DNA of 64,000 bases, taken from assembly GCF_003148825.1 (NCBI RefSeq), contig NZ_QGGZ01000001.1, forward strand, positions 1,157,776-1,221,775. The letters are read 5' to 3'. Made by a program: the position numbers and the translations under genes. Under the pieces are notes generated by a model. It was not told the origin of the DNA, ran no database searches, and was given only the letters and a program-made list of their open reading frames with translations. The stretch is from Streptomyces sp. CG 926 (GTDB lineage: Bacteria; Actinomycetota; Actinomycetes; Streptomycetales; Streptomycetaceae). Shown here one piece after another: positions 50,538 through 64,000 of this stretch (position 1 is the stretch's first letter; each line of letters starts with the position of its first letter).

Positions 50538-53357
50538 TCACGGATGGGCCTCGCCTCGGATGACCGCGAGCACTCCGTCCAGGTCATCGGCCTTCAGCAG
50601 GACGTCGCGCGCCTTCGAGCCCTCGCTCGGGCCGACGATGCCCCGGGACTCCATGAGGTCCATGAGCCGCCCGGCCTTCGCAAATCCCACCCGAAGCTTG
50701 CGCTGGAGCATCGAGGTGGACCCGAACTGCGTGGAGACCACCAGCTCCGCCGCCTGGCACAGCAGGTCCAGGTCGTCGCCGATGTCCTCGTCGATCTCCT
50801 TCTTCTGCTTCTGCCCGACGGTGACGTCCTCCCGGAAGACGGGCGCCATCTGGTCCTTGCAGTGCTGGACGATGCCGGCGATCTCGTCCTCGGTGACGAA
50901 GGCGCCCTGGAGGCGGACCGGCTTGTTGGCGCCCATCGGCAGGAACAGCCCGTCGCCCTTGCCGATCAGCTTCTCGGCGCCCGGCTGGTCGAGGATGACC
51001 CGGCTGTCGGCGAGCGAGGAGGTGGCGAAGGCGAGGCGCGAGGGCACGTTCGCCTTGATCAGACCGGTGACCACGTCCACCGAGGGCCGCTGGGTGGCGA
51101 GCACCAGGTGGATGCCGGCCGCGCGGGCCAGCTGGGTGATGCGGACGATGGAGTCCTCGACGTCGCGCGGGGCCACCATCATCAGGTCGGCCAGCTCGTC
51201 GACGATCACCAGCAGGTACGGGTACGGGCTGAGCTCCCGCTCGCTGCCCGGCGGCAGTTTGATCTTGCCGTCCCGGATGGCCTGGTTGAAGTCGTCGATG
51301 TGCCGGTAGCCGAAGGCGGCCAGGTCGTCGTAGCGCAGGTCCATCTCGCGCACCACCCACTGGAGCGCCTCGGCGGCCCGCTTGGGGTTGGTGATGATCG
51401 GCGTGATCAGGTGCGGGATGCCCTCGTACGCCGTCAGCTCGACCCGCTTGGGGTCCACCAGCACCATCCGGACGTCCTCCGGGGTGGCTCGGACCATGAT
51501 CGAGGTGATCAGGCAGTTGATGCAGGAGGACTTGCCGGAACCGGTGGCGCCGGCGACCAGCACATGCGGCATCTTCGCGAGGTTGGCCATCACGTAGCCG
51601 CCCTCGACGTCCTTGCCGAGCGCGACCAGCATCGGGTGGTCGTCCTCGGCCGCGTCCGCGAGGCGCAGTACGTCGCCCAGGTTGACCATCTCGCGGTCGG
51701 TGTTCGGGATCTCGATACCGACGGCGGACTTGCCCGGGATCGGGCTGATGATCCGGACGTCCGGCGAGGCCACGGCGTAGGCGATGTTCTTGGTGAGGGC
51801 GGTGATCCGCTCGACCTTGACCGCGGCGCCCAGGGTGACCTCGTAGCGGGTGACGGTCGGTCCTCGGGTGAAGCCGGTGACGTCCGCGTCGACCTTGAAC
51901 TCGGTGAAGACGTTGCGCAGCGAGGCGACCACCGCGTCGTTGGCGGCGCTTCGGGTCTTGCCGGGCCCGCCCTTCTCCAGCAGGTCGAGCGAAGGCAGCG
52001 CGTACGTGATGTCCCCGCGCAGCTGGAGCTGTTCGGCGCGCGGCGGGAGTGCCTGGGCCTGCGGCGGGGCCTTGGTCAGGTCGGGCACCGACAGCGTCCC
52101 GGAGGCGGCGGCCGTGGTGGCGTGCGGCTGCCCGTCGGCGGCTTCCGAGGCGTTGCCGGAGGCGCCCTTGGAGGCACGCCCGGGGGCACTGCCCGGGGTG
52201 GTGTCCGGTACGGGACGCTCCGCGCGGGCGACCGGCACCTCGGTGGTGGGCTCCGCGCCCTCCCGCTCGACCGTGATCCCCTGCGTGAGGTCGGCGACGA
52301 TCGGCGAGGGCGGCATTCCGCCGTAGACCGCCCCGTCCAGCGCCGCGGCGGCCGCCGCGGCCACGTCGACGGCGTCCATCCCCCGCTCCATGGCGGGCCT
52401 GGCCGGGGTCCTGCGCGGCCTGCGCCGCCGGGCGAGCGCCTCCTCCTCGGCCTCGTCCGCCGGGTCGCCGGAGCCCTCTCCGGCTCCGCCACGGGCCCGC
52501 CACCGCTCCGGGTCGTGCCGCTCACCGGCGGCGCCCTCGGCCTCGCCGTAGCCCTCGTCGTACTCGTTCGGGGCGATGATCCCGAGCCGGATGCCGAGCC
52601 GGCGCAACCGCTGCGGGATCGCGTTGACCGGGGTCGCGGTGACCACGAGCAGGCCGAAGATCGTGAGCAGCACCAGCATGGGCACGGCCAGCGGCGCGCC
52701 CATGGTGAAGATCAGCGGCTTGGAGGCGCCCCAGCCGATGAGCCCGCCCGCGTTCTGCATCGCGGTGGTGCCCTCGTCCCGGCCGGGCGCCCCGCAGGCG
52801 ATGTGGACCAGGCCCAGGACCCCGATGACGAGGGCCGACAGCCCGATGCCGATGCGGCCGTTGGCGTCGGTCTGTTCGGGATGCCGGATGAAACGGACCG
52901 CCATGACGCCGAGCAGGACCGGTACGAGCAGATCCAACCGGCCGAAGAGACCGGTGATCAGCATCGTGACCAGGTCCCCGACGGGACCGCTCAGATTCGA
53001 CCAGGTACCCGCGGCGACGATCAGCGCCAGGGCGAGCAGCAGCAGTGCCACGCCGTCCTTGCGGTGGGCGGGGTCGAGGTTCCTGGCCCCCTGGCCGATC
53101 CCGCGGAAGACGGCGCCGACCGCGTGTGCGCAGCCGAGCCAGACGGCGCGCACCAGCCGCACCACGCCCCCGGTCGGGGAAGGCGCGGGCTTGGCCGCCG
53201 CCTTCTTGGCCGGGGCGCGCTTGGCGGCCGCGGGCTTCTTCGCCGCGGGCCCCCGCGCGGGCGCGGCCTTCTTCGCCGGCGCCGCCGTACGGCCGGTGCG
53301 GCCCTTCGCGGTGCCCGCCGTGCTCTGGGAACCCTTACCGGACGTACGTGAGGCCAT
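50538..53357 (-). CDS. ftsK: DNA translocase FtsK/SpoIIIE
   Basis: 939 residues. Residues 23-58 are a histone-H1-like Lys/Ala/Pro run (PAKKAAPARGPAAKKP and so on); four TM segments at about 103-120, 128-155, 168-189 and 215-241; an Ala/Glu/Pro-rich linker; the RecA-like motor with Walker A AGATGSGKSSCINCL (about 600-614) and Walker B LLVIVDELADLMM; and the C-terminal gamma winged helix TQFGSTSMLQRKLRVGFAKAGRLMD. It moves chromosomes through closing septa during sporulation. ATG at 53357 chosen; the frame runs on upstream antisense to osaB and that part is not FtsK-like. Confidence 0.97.
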   Translation of the reverse strand: MASRTSGKGSQSTAGTAKGRTGRTAAPAKKAAPARGPAAKKPAAAKRAPAKKAAAKPAPSPTGGVVRLVRAVWLGCAHAVGAVFRGIGQGARNLDPAHRKDGVALLLLALALIVAAGTWSNLSGPVGDLVTMLITGLFGRLDLLVPVLLGVMAVRFIRHPEQTDANGRIGIGLSALVIGVLGLVHIACGAPGRDEGTTAMQNAGGLIGWGASKPLIFTMGAPLAVPMLVLLTIFGLLVVTATPVNAIPQRLRRLGIRLGIIAPNEYDEGYGEAEGAAGERHDPERWRARGGAGEGSGDPADEAEEEALARRRRPRRTPARPAMERGMDAVDVAAAAAAALDGAVYGGMPPSPIVADLTQGITVEREGAEPTTEVPVARAERPVPDTTPGSAPGRASKGASGNASEAADGQPHATTAAASGTLSVPDLTKAPPQAQALPPRAEQLQLRGDITYALPSLDLLEKGGPGKTRSAANDAVVASLRNVFTEFKVDADVTGFTRGPTVTRYEVTLGAAVKVERITALTKNIAYAVASPDVRIISPIPGKSAVGIEIPNTDREMVNLGDVLRLADAAEDDHPMLVALGKDVEGGYVMANLAKMPHVLVAGATGSGKSSCINCLITSIMVRATPEDVRMVLVDPKRVELTAYEGIPHLITPIITNPKRAAEALQWVVREMDLRYDDLAAFGYRHIDDFNQAIRDGKIKLPPGSERELSPYPYLLVIVDELADLMMVAPRDVEDSIVRITQLARAAGIHLVLATQRPSVDVVTGLIKANVPSRLAFATSSLADSRVILDQPGAEKLIGKGDGLFLPMGANKPVRLQGAFVTEDEIAGIVQHCKDQMAPVFREDVTVGQKQKKEIDEDIGDDLDLLCQAAELVVSTQFGSTSMLQRKLRVGFAKAGRLMDLMESRGIVGPSEGSKARDVLLKADDLDGVLAVIRGEAHP

Positions 53358-53472
53358 GGGGCCGAGGTTACCGGTGCGCACGCCGGTGGACACGCGTGCC
53401 CACCCCTTCACCCGTTCGTGTCGTCGGCTCCGTAGGTGCTTTGACGCACCGCCAGTACCGACGCGCGTACGG

Positions 53473-54156
53473 TCAGTTCTGCGCGGGCAGGGCCGGAGCC
53501 CCTCCGGCCGTCCCGGGCTCCAGTGCGTCCAGTGCCCGCCGCAGCCCGGTGAGTTTGCGCTCCAGGTGCGCCGCGGTCGCCACCACGCCGGCGTCGGCCG
53601 AATCCTCGCCGAGCTGCTTGGTGAGCGCCTCGGCCTGCTCCTCGACCGCCGCGAGCCGGGCGGAGAGCTCGGCCAGCAGTCCGGCCGTCTCCTTGCCCGC
53701 GTCCACGCCGCTCGAGCTGCCGCCCTCCAGCTGGAGCCGCAGCAGGGCCGCCTGCTCCCGCAGTTGGCAGTTCTTCGTGTACAGCTCCACGAAGACCGAG
53801 ACCTTGGCCCGCAGCACCCACGGGTCGAAGGGCTTGGAGATGTAGTCGACCGCACCCGCCGCGTAACCGCGGAACGTGTGGTGCGGACCGTGATTGATCG
53901 CGGTGAGGAAGATGATCGGGATGTCCCGGGTCCGTTCCCGCCGCTTGATGTGCGCGGCCGTTTCGAATCCGTCCATGCCCGGCATCTGGACATCCAGCAG
54001 GATGACCGCGAAATCGTCCGTCAGCAGCGCCTTGAGCGCTTCCTCCCCCGACGACGCCCGGACCAGTGTCTGATCGAGCGCGGAGAGGATGGCCTCCAGC
54101 GCCAGCAGATTCTCCGGCCGGTCGTCGACCAGGAGGATCTTGGCCTTCTGCACCAT
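53473..54156 (-). CDS. osaB: Response regulator OsaB
   Basis: 227 residues. Receiver domain with LLVDDRPENLLALEAILS, phospho-acceptor Asp55 in VILLDVQMPGMDGFE, and Lys108 in AVDYISKPFDP; then a helical, coiled-coil-like C-terminal part (REQAALLRLQLEGG, LLAELSARLAAVEEQAEALTKQLGED) with no DNA-binding domain. Matches OsaB of S. coelicolor, needed for aerial growth under osmotic stress and partner of OsaA, whose gene lies 274 bp upstream on the same strand. ATG at 54156 has a strong AGGAGGA. Confidence 0.92.
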   Translation of the reverse strand: MVQKAKILLVDDRPENLLALEAILSALDQTLVRASSGEEALKALLTDDFAVILLDVQMPGMDGFETAAHIKRRERTRDIPIIFLTAINHGPHHTFRGYAAGAVDYISKPFDPWVLRAKVSVFVELYTKNCQLREQAALLRLQLEGGSSSGVDAGKETAGLLAELSARLAAVEEQAEALTKQLGEDSADAGVVATAAHLERKLTGLRRALDALEPGTAGGAPALPAQN

Positions 54157-54430
54157 GCCCTGTCCTCCTCGCCCCGGCACGGGGCCTCCCCGGCTCCGGG
54201 CACCGGCCTGTGCGCCGGGCCCCGCCCCAGAGGACGGCATCCTTGCGCCGTCCGTCCTTGTGCCGGTCATCGTAGCCCCAGTCCCGAGATCGCCACACCC
54301 TGTCACCAAGATGTCACTGTGCACGAAGCAGAAACGTGGTGGGAGAGCAGAAGGTTCCCCGTTCACCGCCCTTCCACACCGCACCGGGCACAGTGAGTCA
54401 GCGATCGTTGTCCTTCCGCCCTCCCGGCGC

Positions 54431-59965
<5,535 letters not shown>

Positions 59966-60193
59966 CGTGTCCCTCCCGAAAGGGTCGACCACATTTCCAC
60001 CGGACGCCTGACTCGTCACGAGCCGGCTCTGCAAGCCTGCCCAGTGTTTCACCCTGGCCGAACCCGGCCATAACACTTCGGCACCATCGCACACCCGCCG
60101 TACCCTGCGGGTGGAATCCCTGACGACGGCACCATGCCGACCGCGAAGGTAAGTAACCTGGCACCCGATGTCCAACCGCGTCGAAGGAGACCA

Positions 60194-62719
60194 GTGATCA
60201 CGGCACGGGCGGCTGCCAGCTTCGATCCCCTCGGGCGCTCGGTCGCCGCCGCCCGCGGGTTCGTCCGCGACACCCTGCACGGCTGGGGCTTCGCGGACAT
60301 CGTCGACGACGCGGTGGTCCTCACCAGCGAGCTCGTCACCAATGCCGTGGTCCACGCCGGCACCCGGGCCGAGGTCCTGTGCCTGCGCGCCGACGGCGGC
60401 GTACGGGTCGAGGTCGCCGACCGGTATCCGGAGCGCGAGCTCCCGCTCCAGCACCCCGGCGAACGCCCCTACGCCGACCCCGACCGCGAGAACGGCCGCG
60501 GCCTGATGCTGTGCGCCGCCCTCGCCACCCGCTGGGGCGTCGAGTACACCGCCACCCACAAGCATGTCTGGTTCCGCCTCGACCTCCCAGACCGGCCGGT
60601 CGGTACCCGCTCGGCGGGCCCCGTAGTCCCCGACCAGCTGCTGCCGCTGGCCGACAGCCGGGTCCGCGTGGCCGTCCTCCAGATCGACTCGGACGACGCC
60701 ATCTCCGCCTGGAACGAGGACGCCGAGCACATCTTCGGCCACCCCGCGGAGAAGGCGCTCGGCCGCCCGCTCGCCGAGCTCGCCGCCTGGCCCCAGACCC
60801 CCGGCACCGGCACCGGCATCGCCGAGGCCCTGCGCCTGTCCCGCTGGGAGGGCAGCTACGGCGTCCGCGGCGCCGACGGCCGGGTCATCCCCGTCTTCGC
60901 CTCGCACCTTCGGGTCCGCGACGCCCACGGCGAACCGTCCATCGTCTGCCTCTTGGTCCACGACGACGAGCGCGCCGTGCTCCAGACCCCGGTGCGGGTG
61001 CCCACCAGCGACAGCGGCCACTTCACCGATCCCCGCCCGACGGACCCCTTCGAGATCTTCATCGGCTCTCCGGCCCCCGACGACCTCGACGGGCTCCTCC
61101 AGCGGACCGTGGAACGCGCCCGCGACCTGCTCGACGCCGACGCCGCCTTCCTGCTGCTCGCCACCGACGACGAGACCGAGCTGGAGGTCCGCGCCACCAC
61201 CGGCCTGCCCTCCACCCGCCAGCGCTTCGCCCGCGTCCCCGTCGAGGCCGGCACCAACCGCTACGGCTCCGCCCGCATGCCCGCCGTCCACGACGACCTC
61301 ATCGCCTCCCCGGGAGCGGTCCCGCTCCTGGAGGCCACCGGCATGCGCTCCGCCGTCACCGTCCCTCTCAAGGTGGAGGGCCGCCTCACCGGCTCCCTCG
61401 GCGTCGCCGCCGAGACCCCCGGCCGCTACTCCAACGAAGAGGCCCTGCACCTGCAGTTCGCCGCCGACCGCATCGCCCTCGCCGTCGAGTCCGCCCGCCT
61501 CGGCGAACTGGAGCGCCTGCGCCGCGGTTCGCTCTCCTTCCTCGTCGAAGCCTCCGACCTGCTGGCCGGCACCCTCGACCGGGACCAGACCCTGGCCCTG
61601 ATGGCCCAGATGACCGTCCCGACGCTCGCCACCTGGTGCGCCGTCTACACCATCGCCGACCAGTCCTCCGACCCGTACCTCTCCTACGTGCTCCACGAGG
61701 ACGAGGAGCGCATCGACGGCCTCAAGGACCTGCTCGCCAAGGTCAGCCCGCCCGAACCGGTCCGCGAGGCCGGCGCCCGACCGTGGTCCGAGGCGACCCT
61801 CGCCGTCGGCGGCGAGACGGTGGTCCTGCCCCTCCTCGCCCGCAACCGCGTGATCGGCATGCTCACCCTCGGCAAACCGCGCGAGGAGCACTTCCGCCAG
61901 GAGATCCTCGAACTCGCCGAGGACCTCTCCCGCCGGGCCGCCCTGGCCCTCGACAACGCCCGCCTGTACTCCGAGCGCACCGCGATCAGCCGCTCCCTCC
62001 AGCGCAGCCTGCTGCCGCCCGGCTCCCCCGCGATCCCCGGCATGGAGGTCGAGGTCATCTACCGCGCGGCCGGCGAGGGCAACGAGGTCGGCGGCGACTT
62101 CTACGACGTCTTCCCGATCCGCGACGGCGCGTACGGCTTCGCCATCGGCGACGTCTGCGGCACGGGCCCGGAGGCAGCGGCCGTCACCGGCCTCGCCCGG
62201 CACGCCCTGCGCCTGCTGGCCCGTGAGGGCCTCGGCGGCCCGGCGGTCCTCGAACGCCTCAACGCGGCCATCCTCGACGAGGGCGCCCGTAGCCGCTTCC
62301 TCACCCTCCTGTACGGCGAGCTCCACCCCCAGCCCGACGGCGGCGCCCTGATGAAGGTCGTCTGCGCGGGCCATCCGCTGCCGCTGCGCCTACGCCCGAA
62401 CGGCCAGGTCGACGCGGCCGCGGATCCGCAGCCTCTGCTGGGTGTGATCGACGACCTGGACCTCTACGAGCAGACCCTCACCCTCGACCCCGGCGACGTG
62501 CTGCTCTGCGTCACCGACGGCGTGACCGAACGCCGCGAGGGCACCCGCATGCTGGGCGACGACGGCCTCACGGAGGTCCTCACGACCTGTACGGGGCTGA
62601 CCGCGGGCGCGGTCGCCTCCCGCGTGCTGCGCGCGGTGGAACGCTTCGCCGCCGAACCCGCATCGGACGACATGGCGATCCTCGCCTTCCGCGTCCCGGA
62701 ACAGCGGGTGGGCGAATAG
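60194..62719 (+). CDS. Multidomain PP2C (SpoIIE) phosphatase with HATPase, PAS and GAF domains
   Basis: 841 residues. N-terminal RsbW-like HATPase ([37 protein letters not shown], about 20-130), PAS (about 155-260: [27 protein letters not shown]), two GAF domains (about 305-460 and 475-610), and a C-terminal SpoIIE domain ([61 protein letters not shown]). Kinase and phosphatase activities on anti-anti-sigma factors are joined in one protein. GTG at 60194 is preceded by AAGGAGA. Divergent from osaA (228 bp), which suggests a common stress context. Confidence 0.94.
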   Translation: MITARAAASFDPLGRSVAAARGFVRDTLHGWGFADIVDDAVVLTSELVTNAVVHAGTRAEVLCLRADGGVRVEVADRYPERELPLQHPGERPYADPDRENGRGLMLCAALATRWGVEYTATHKHVWFRLDLPDRPVGTRSAGPVVPDQLLPLADSRVRVAVLQIDSDDAISAWNEDAEHIFGHPAEKALGRPLAELAAWPQTPGTGTGIAEALRLSRWEGSYGVRGADGRVIPVFASHLRVRDAHGEPSIVCLLVHDDERAVLQTPVRVPTSDSGHFTDPRPTDPFEIFIGSPAPDDLDGLLQRTVERARDLLDADAAFLLLATDDETELEVRATTGLPSTRQRFARVPVEAGTNRYGSARMPAVHDDLIASPGAVPLLEATGMRSAVTVPLKVEGRLTGSLGVAAETPGRYSNEEALHLQFAADRIALAVESARLGELERLRRGSLSFLVEASDLLAGTLDRDQTLALMAQMTVPTLATWCAVYTIADQSSDPYLSYVLHEDEERIDGLKDLLAKVSPPEPVREAGARPWSEATLAVGGETVVLPLLARNRVIGMLTLGKPREEHFRQEILELAEDLSRRAALALDNARLYSERTAISRSLQRSLLPPGSPAIPGMEVEVIYRAAGEGNEVGGDFYDVFPIRDGAYGFAIGDVCGTGPEAAAVTGLARHALRLLAREGLGGPAVLERLNAAILDEGARSRFLTLLYGELHPQPDGGALMKVVCAGHPLPLRLRPNGQVDAAADPQPLLGVIDDLDLYEQTLTLDPGDVLLCVTDGVTERREGTRMLGDDGLTEVLTTCTGLTAGAVASRVLRAVERFAAEPASDDMAILAFRVPEQRVGE

Positions 62720-62743
62720 CAGACCGGCCGACACGTACCCCGC

Positions 62744-62780
62744 AAAAAACCTGGGCCCGGCAACTGCCGGAGCCCAGGTT
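62744..62780. terminator. Bidirectional terminator between the phosphatase and HdeD-like genes
   Basis: AACCTGGGC (62748-62756) pairs with 62772-62780, and CCGGCA (62757-62762) with 62765-62770, one bulged A. The A-run before it (62744-62749) gives a T-run on the minus strand, so it is strongest for the 62813 gene. Confidence 0.85.
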
Positions 62781-62812
62781 CAGGGGAGTACGGGTCGGTG
62801 GCCGTCCGGCGT

Positions 62813-63427
62813 TCACCCCGGACGGGCCGGAGTGATCCGACGAGTGGCGGAACGCAGGGCGAAGGCCATCACCAGCTCGAAGACACCCAGCAGGACGAGC
62901 CAGAGTCCCAGCAGCCGCGTCAGGGCCACGGCGGAGTCCACCGGGAAGCAGAGCACGACGATTCCGGCGACGGCGCCCAGAGCGCCCAGGCCGAACTGCA
63001 GGCCCCGGTGCACGAGCGTGTGATCGGCGATCGCGGTGAACGCCGCGAGCACTCCGGACAGCAGCCAGAACACCCCGATGATCAAAGACAGCGCGCCGAT
63101 GGTCTGCATCGGATGACGCAGCACCAGGACGCCCGCCAGGAACGCGAGCATCGCGATCAGGACACCCGCCAGCCTGCTGCCGCCGTCCCTGCTGTGCGAA
63201 AAGGCGGTGACGAAGCGGAAGGCACCCGCCACCAGGAGCTGCAGGCCGATGATGACGGCCAGGATGTGCAGCGTCTCGTCGGGCCAGACGAGCACCAGGA
63301 TGCCGGGGATCAGGGTCACGAGGGCGAAGCCGAGTGCCCAGTGCCAGGTGCTGCCGAGGTGCTTGAGGACGTCCTCGGGATCGTTCTGCGCGTGCTGTGG
63401 TGCGGCTGCGTCGGGGGGTACGGTCAT
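62813..63427 (-). CDS. HdeD/DUF308 family membrane protein
   Basis: 204 residues. Six TM segments from about residue 31 onward (WALGFALVTLIPGILVLVWP, TLHILAVIIGLQLLVAGAFRF, GVLIAMLAFLAGVLVLRHP, IGALSLIIGVFWLLSGVLAAF, FGLGALGAVAGIVVLCFP, LTRLLGLWLVLLGVFELVMAF). The repeated G-x3-L-x-P turns are as in the acid-resistance protein HdeD. ATG at 63427 follows AGGAGGCG. Role in Streptomyces unknown; acid or membrane stress is only a guess. Confidence 0.9.
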   Translation of the reverse strand: MTVPPDAAAPQHAQNDPEDVLKHLGSTWHWALGFALVTLIPGILVLVWPDETLHILAVIIGLQLLVAGAFRFVTAFSHSRDGGSRLAGVLIAMLAFLAGVLVLRHPMQTIGALSLIIGVFWLLSGVLAAFTAIADHTLVHRGLQFGLGALGAVAGIVVLCFPVDSAVALTRLLGLWLVLLGVFELVMAFALRSATRRITPARPG

Positions 63428-63624
63428 CACGCCTCCTGGGCCCGGCCGAACGGCCCGTGGGGGCACCTCGAAGCCGCCGGAACGTACCTTATCTACCCTT
63501 CACATCCATGGTAGGCAGCTCCCCTACGGCCCGCCCCTCCGAGCCATCACACCCCCTCCGCCCGCCGGCGCCGGTGGGAGTGGTGGCCGGCATCGGGTGA
63601 CGACGGGTCCCGTGCCGGAAAACA

Positions 63625-63658
63625 AAAAAGGCCCCCGCCAATTGGCGGGGGCCTTTTT
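63625..63658. terminator. Symmetrical intrinsic terminator at the end of the rRNA-tRNA operon
   Basis: AAAAAGGCCCCCGCC (63625-63639), AATT loop, and its exact complement (63644-63658), with A- and T-runs on both sides; works on either strand. Three bases after the tRNA-Thr 3' end in minus-strand order, so it ends the 23S-5S-tRNA transcript. Confidence 0.92.
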
Positions 63659-63661
63659 CGA

Positions 63662-63737
63662 TGGAGCCCTTTAACGGAATCGAACCGTTGACCTTCTCCT
63701 TACCATGGAGACGCTCTACCGACTGAGCTAAAAGGGC
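63662..63737 (-). tRNA. tRNA-Thr (anticodon GGT)
   Basis: 76 nt with CCA encoded. Acceptor stem GCCCTTT/AAAGGGC, D arm GCTCAGTCGGTAGAGC, anticodon stem TCTCC/GGAGA with loop ATGGTAA (anticodon GGT), T arm with GGTTCGATTCC, discriminator T. It reads ACC and ACU codons. Lies five bases after the 5S rRNA 3' end, same strand, so cotranscription with rRNA is likely. Confidence 0.97.
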
Positions 63738-63742
63738 GGGTT

Positions 63743-63862
63743 GTTCGGCGGCGTCCTACTCTCCCACAGGGTCCCCCCTGCAGTACCATCGGCGCTGAAA
63801 GGCTTAGCTTCCGGGTTCGGAATGTAAACCGGGCGTTTCCCTAACGCTATGACCACCGAAAC
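63743..63862 (-). rRNA. rrf: 5S ribosomal RNA
   Basis: 120 nt. Minus-strand sequence begins GTTTCGGTGGTCATAGCG and ends AGGACGCCGCCGAAC, the two ends pairing as helix I; ATTCCGAACCCGGAAGCTAAG is the conserved loop. Sits about 75 bp after the 23S 3' end. Confidence 0.97.
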
Positions 63863-63937
63863 ACTATGAAATTTGAACGCTGGCATGGACACAGCTGTTC
63901 GTTATTTCAGAACTAACACAGTGGACGCGAGCAACTG

Positions 63938-64000
63938 AGGACAAGCCCTCGGCCTATTAGTACCAGTCAGCTTCACCCGTTACCGGGCTTCCACATCTGG
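63938..64000 (-). rRNA. rrl: 23S ribosomal RNA, 3' end (partial)
   Basis: The minus strand ends with ACTAATAGGCCGAGGGCTTGT, the standard 3' end of actinobacterial 23S rRNA. The exact last base is uncertain by a few nucleotides. The rest of the gene is outside the window. Confidence 0.93.

Noticed and set aside
54157..54430. A separate promoter for osaB
   Set aside because: TACGAT is present upstream but no -35 at a proper distance; not strong enough to list.

Overview
The window is a stretch of high-GC actinobacterial chromosome, almost certainly Streptomyces. Codon third positions are nearly all G or C, GTG starts and GTGA/ATGA stop-start overlaps are common, and the gene order rshA-dapF-miaA-miaB, gluABCD, recX-recA, nei, clgR-cinA-pgsA-rimO, ftsK-osaB-osaA is the conserved core order I remember from S. 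coelicolor (SCO574x-579x region). That comparison is from memory and was not computed. No prophage, IS element, CRISPR array or antibiotic cluster was seen.

Layout. 1-9 kb: the 5' part of an M1 aminopeptidase gene, a second RelA/SpoT protein (rshA), lysine/peptidoglycan (dapF) and tRNA-modification genes (miaA, miaB), and two tiny proteins, one of the MT0933-type antitoxin family. 9.2-16.6 kb: an accessory block with an orphan TAXI solute-binding protein, then a LacI regulator, a ROK sugar kinase, an intracellular GH5-type clan-A glycosidase and a Tat-exported GH85 endo-beta-N-acetylglucosaminidase. The LacI and GH5 genes are divergent, and two related near-palindromes lie between them. The set reads as a locus for using the core of high-mannose N-glycans. 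16.6-22.5 kb: a two-component system divergent from the gluABCD glutamate-type ABC importer, with a strong hairpin between gluB and gluC and a perfect terminator after gluD.

22.9-25.9 kb: a flavin monooxygenase, then a 28-codon cysteine-rich leader peptide before a cysteine dioxygenase-rhodanese operon (likely translation-coupled cysteine sensing). 25.9-30.4 kb: an FtsX-like permease, recX and recA, with a RecA-NDp type DNA-damage promoter. 30.4-38.8 kb: small accessory and membrane genes, including a SUKH/zinc-ribbon pair, a Clp-N/HTH protein whose leaderless promoter is embedded in a long palindrome, AI-2E transporter, DUF3046, AzlCD and an AraC regulator. 38.8-45.9 kb: a giant Lhr helicase, a repeat-bearing spacer, an Nei-type glycosylase and an SDR enzyme.

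46-54 kb: clgR, then the translationally coupled rimO-pgsA-cinA operon, a RodZ-like HTH membrane protein and ftsK with a histone-H1-like tail. 53.5-62.7 kb: the osmoadaptation pair OsaB/OsaA, with OsaA a soluble hybrid kinase carrying nine near-identical 92-residue HAMP units (about 12 HAMP in all), divergent from a multidomain SpoIIE phosphatase. 62.8-64 kb: an HdeD-like membrane protein, then, on the minus strand, the 3' end of an rRNA operon (23S end, 5S, tRNA-Thr) closed by a symmetrical terminator.

The strongest leads for new biology are the N-glycan locus and its operators, the Cys leader peptide, the Clp-N promoter palindrome and the HAMP array of OsaA.
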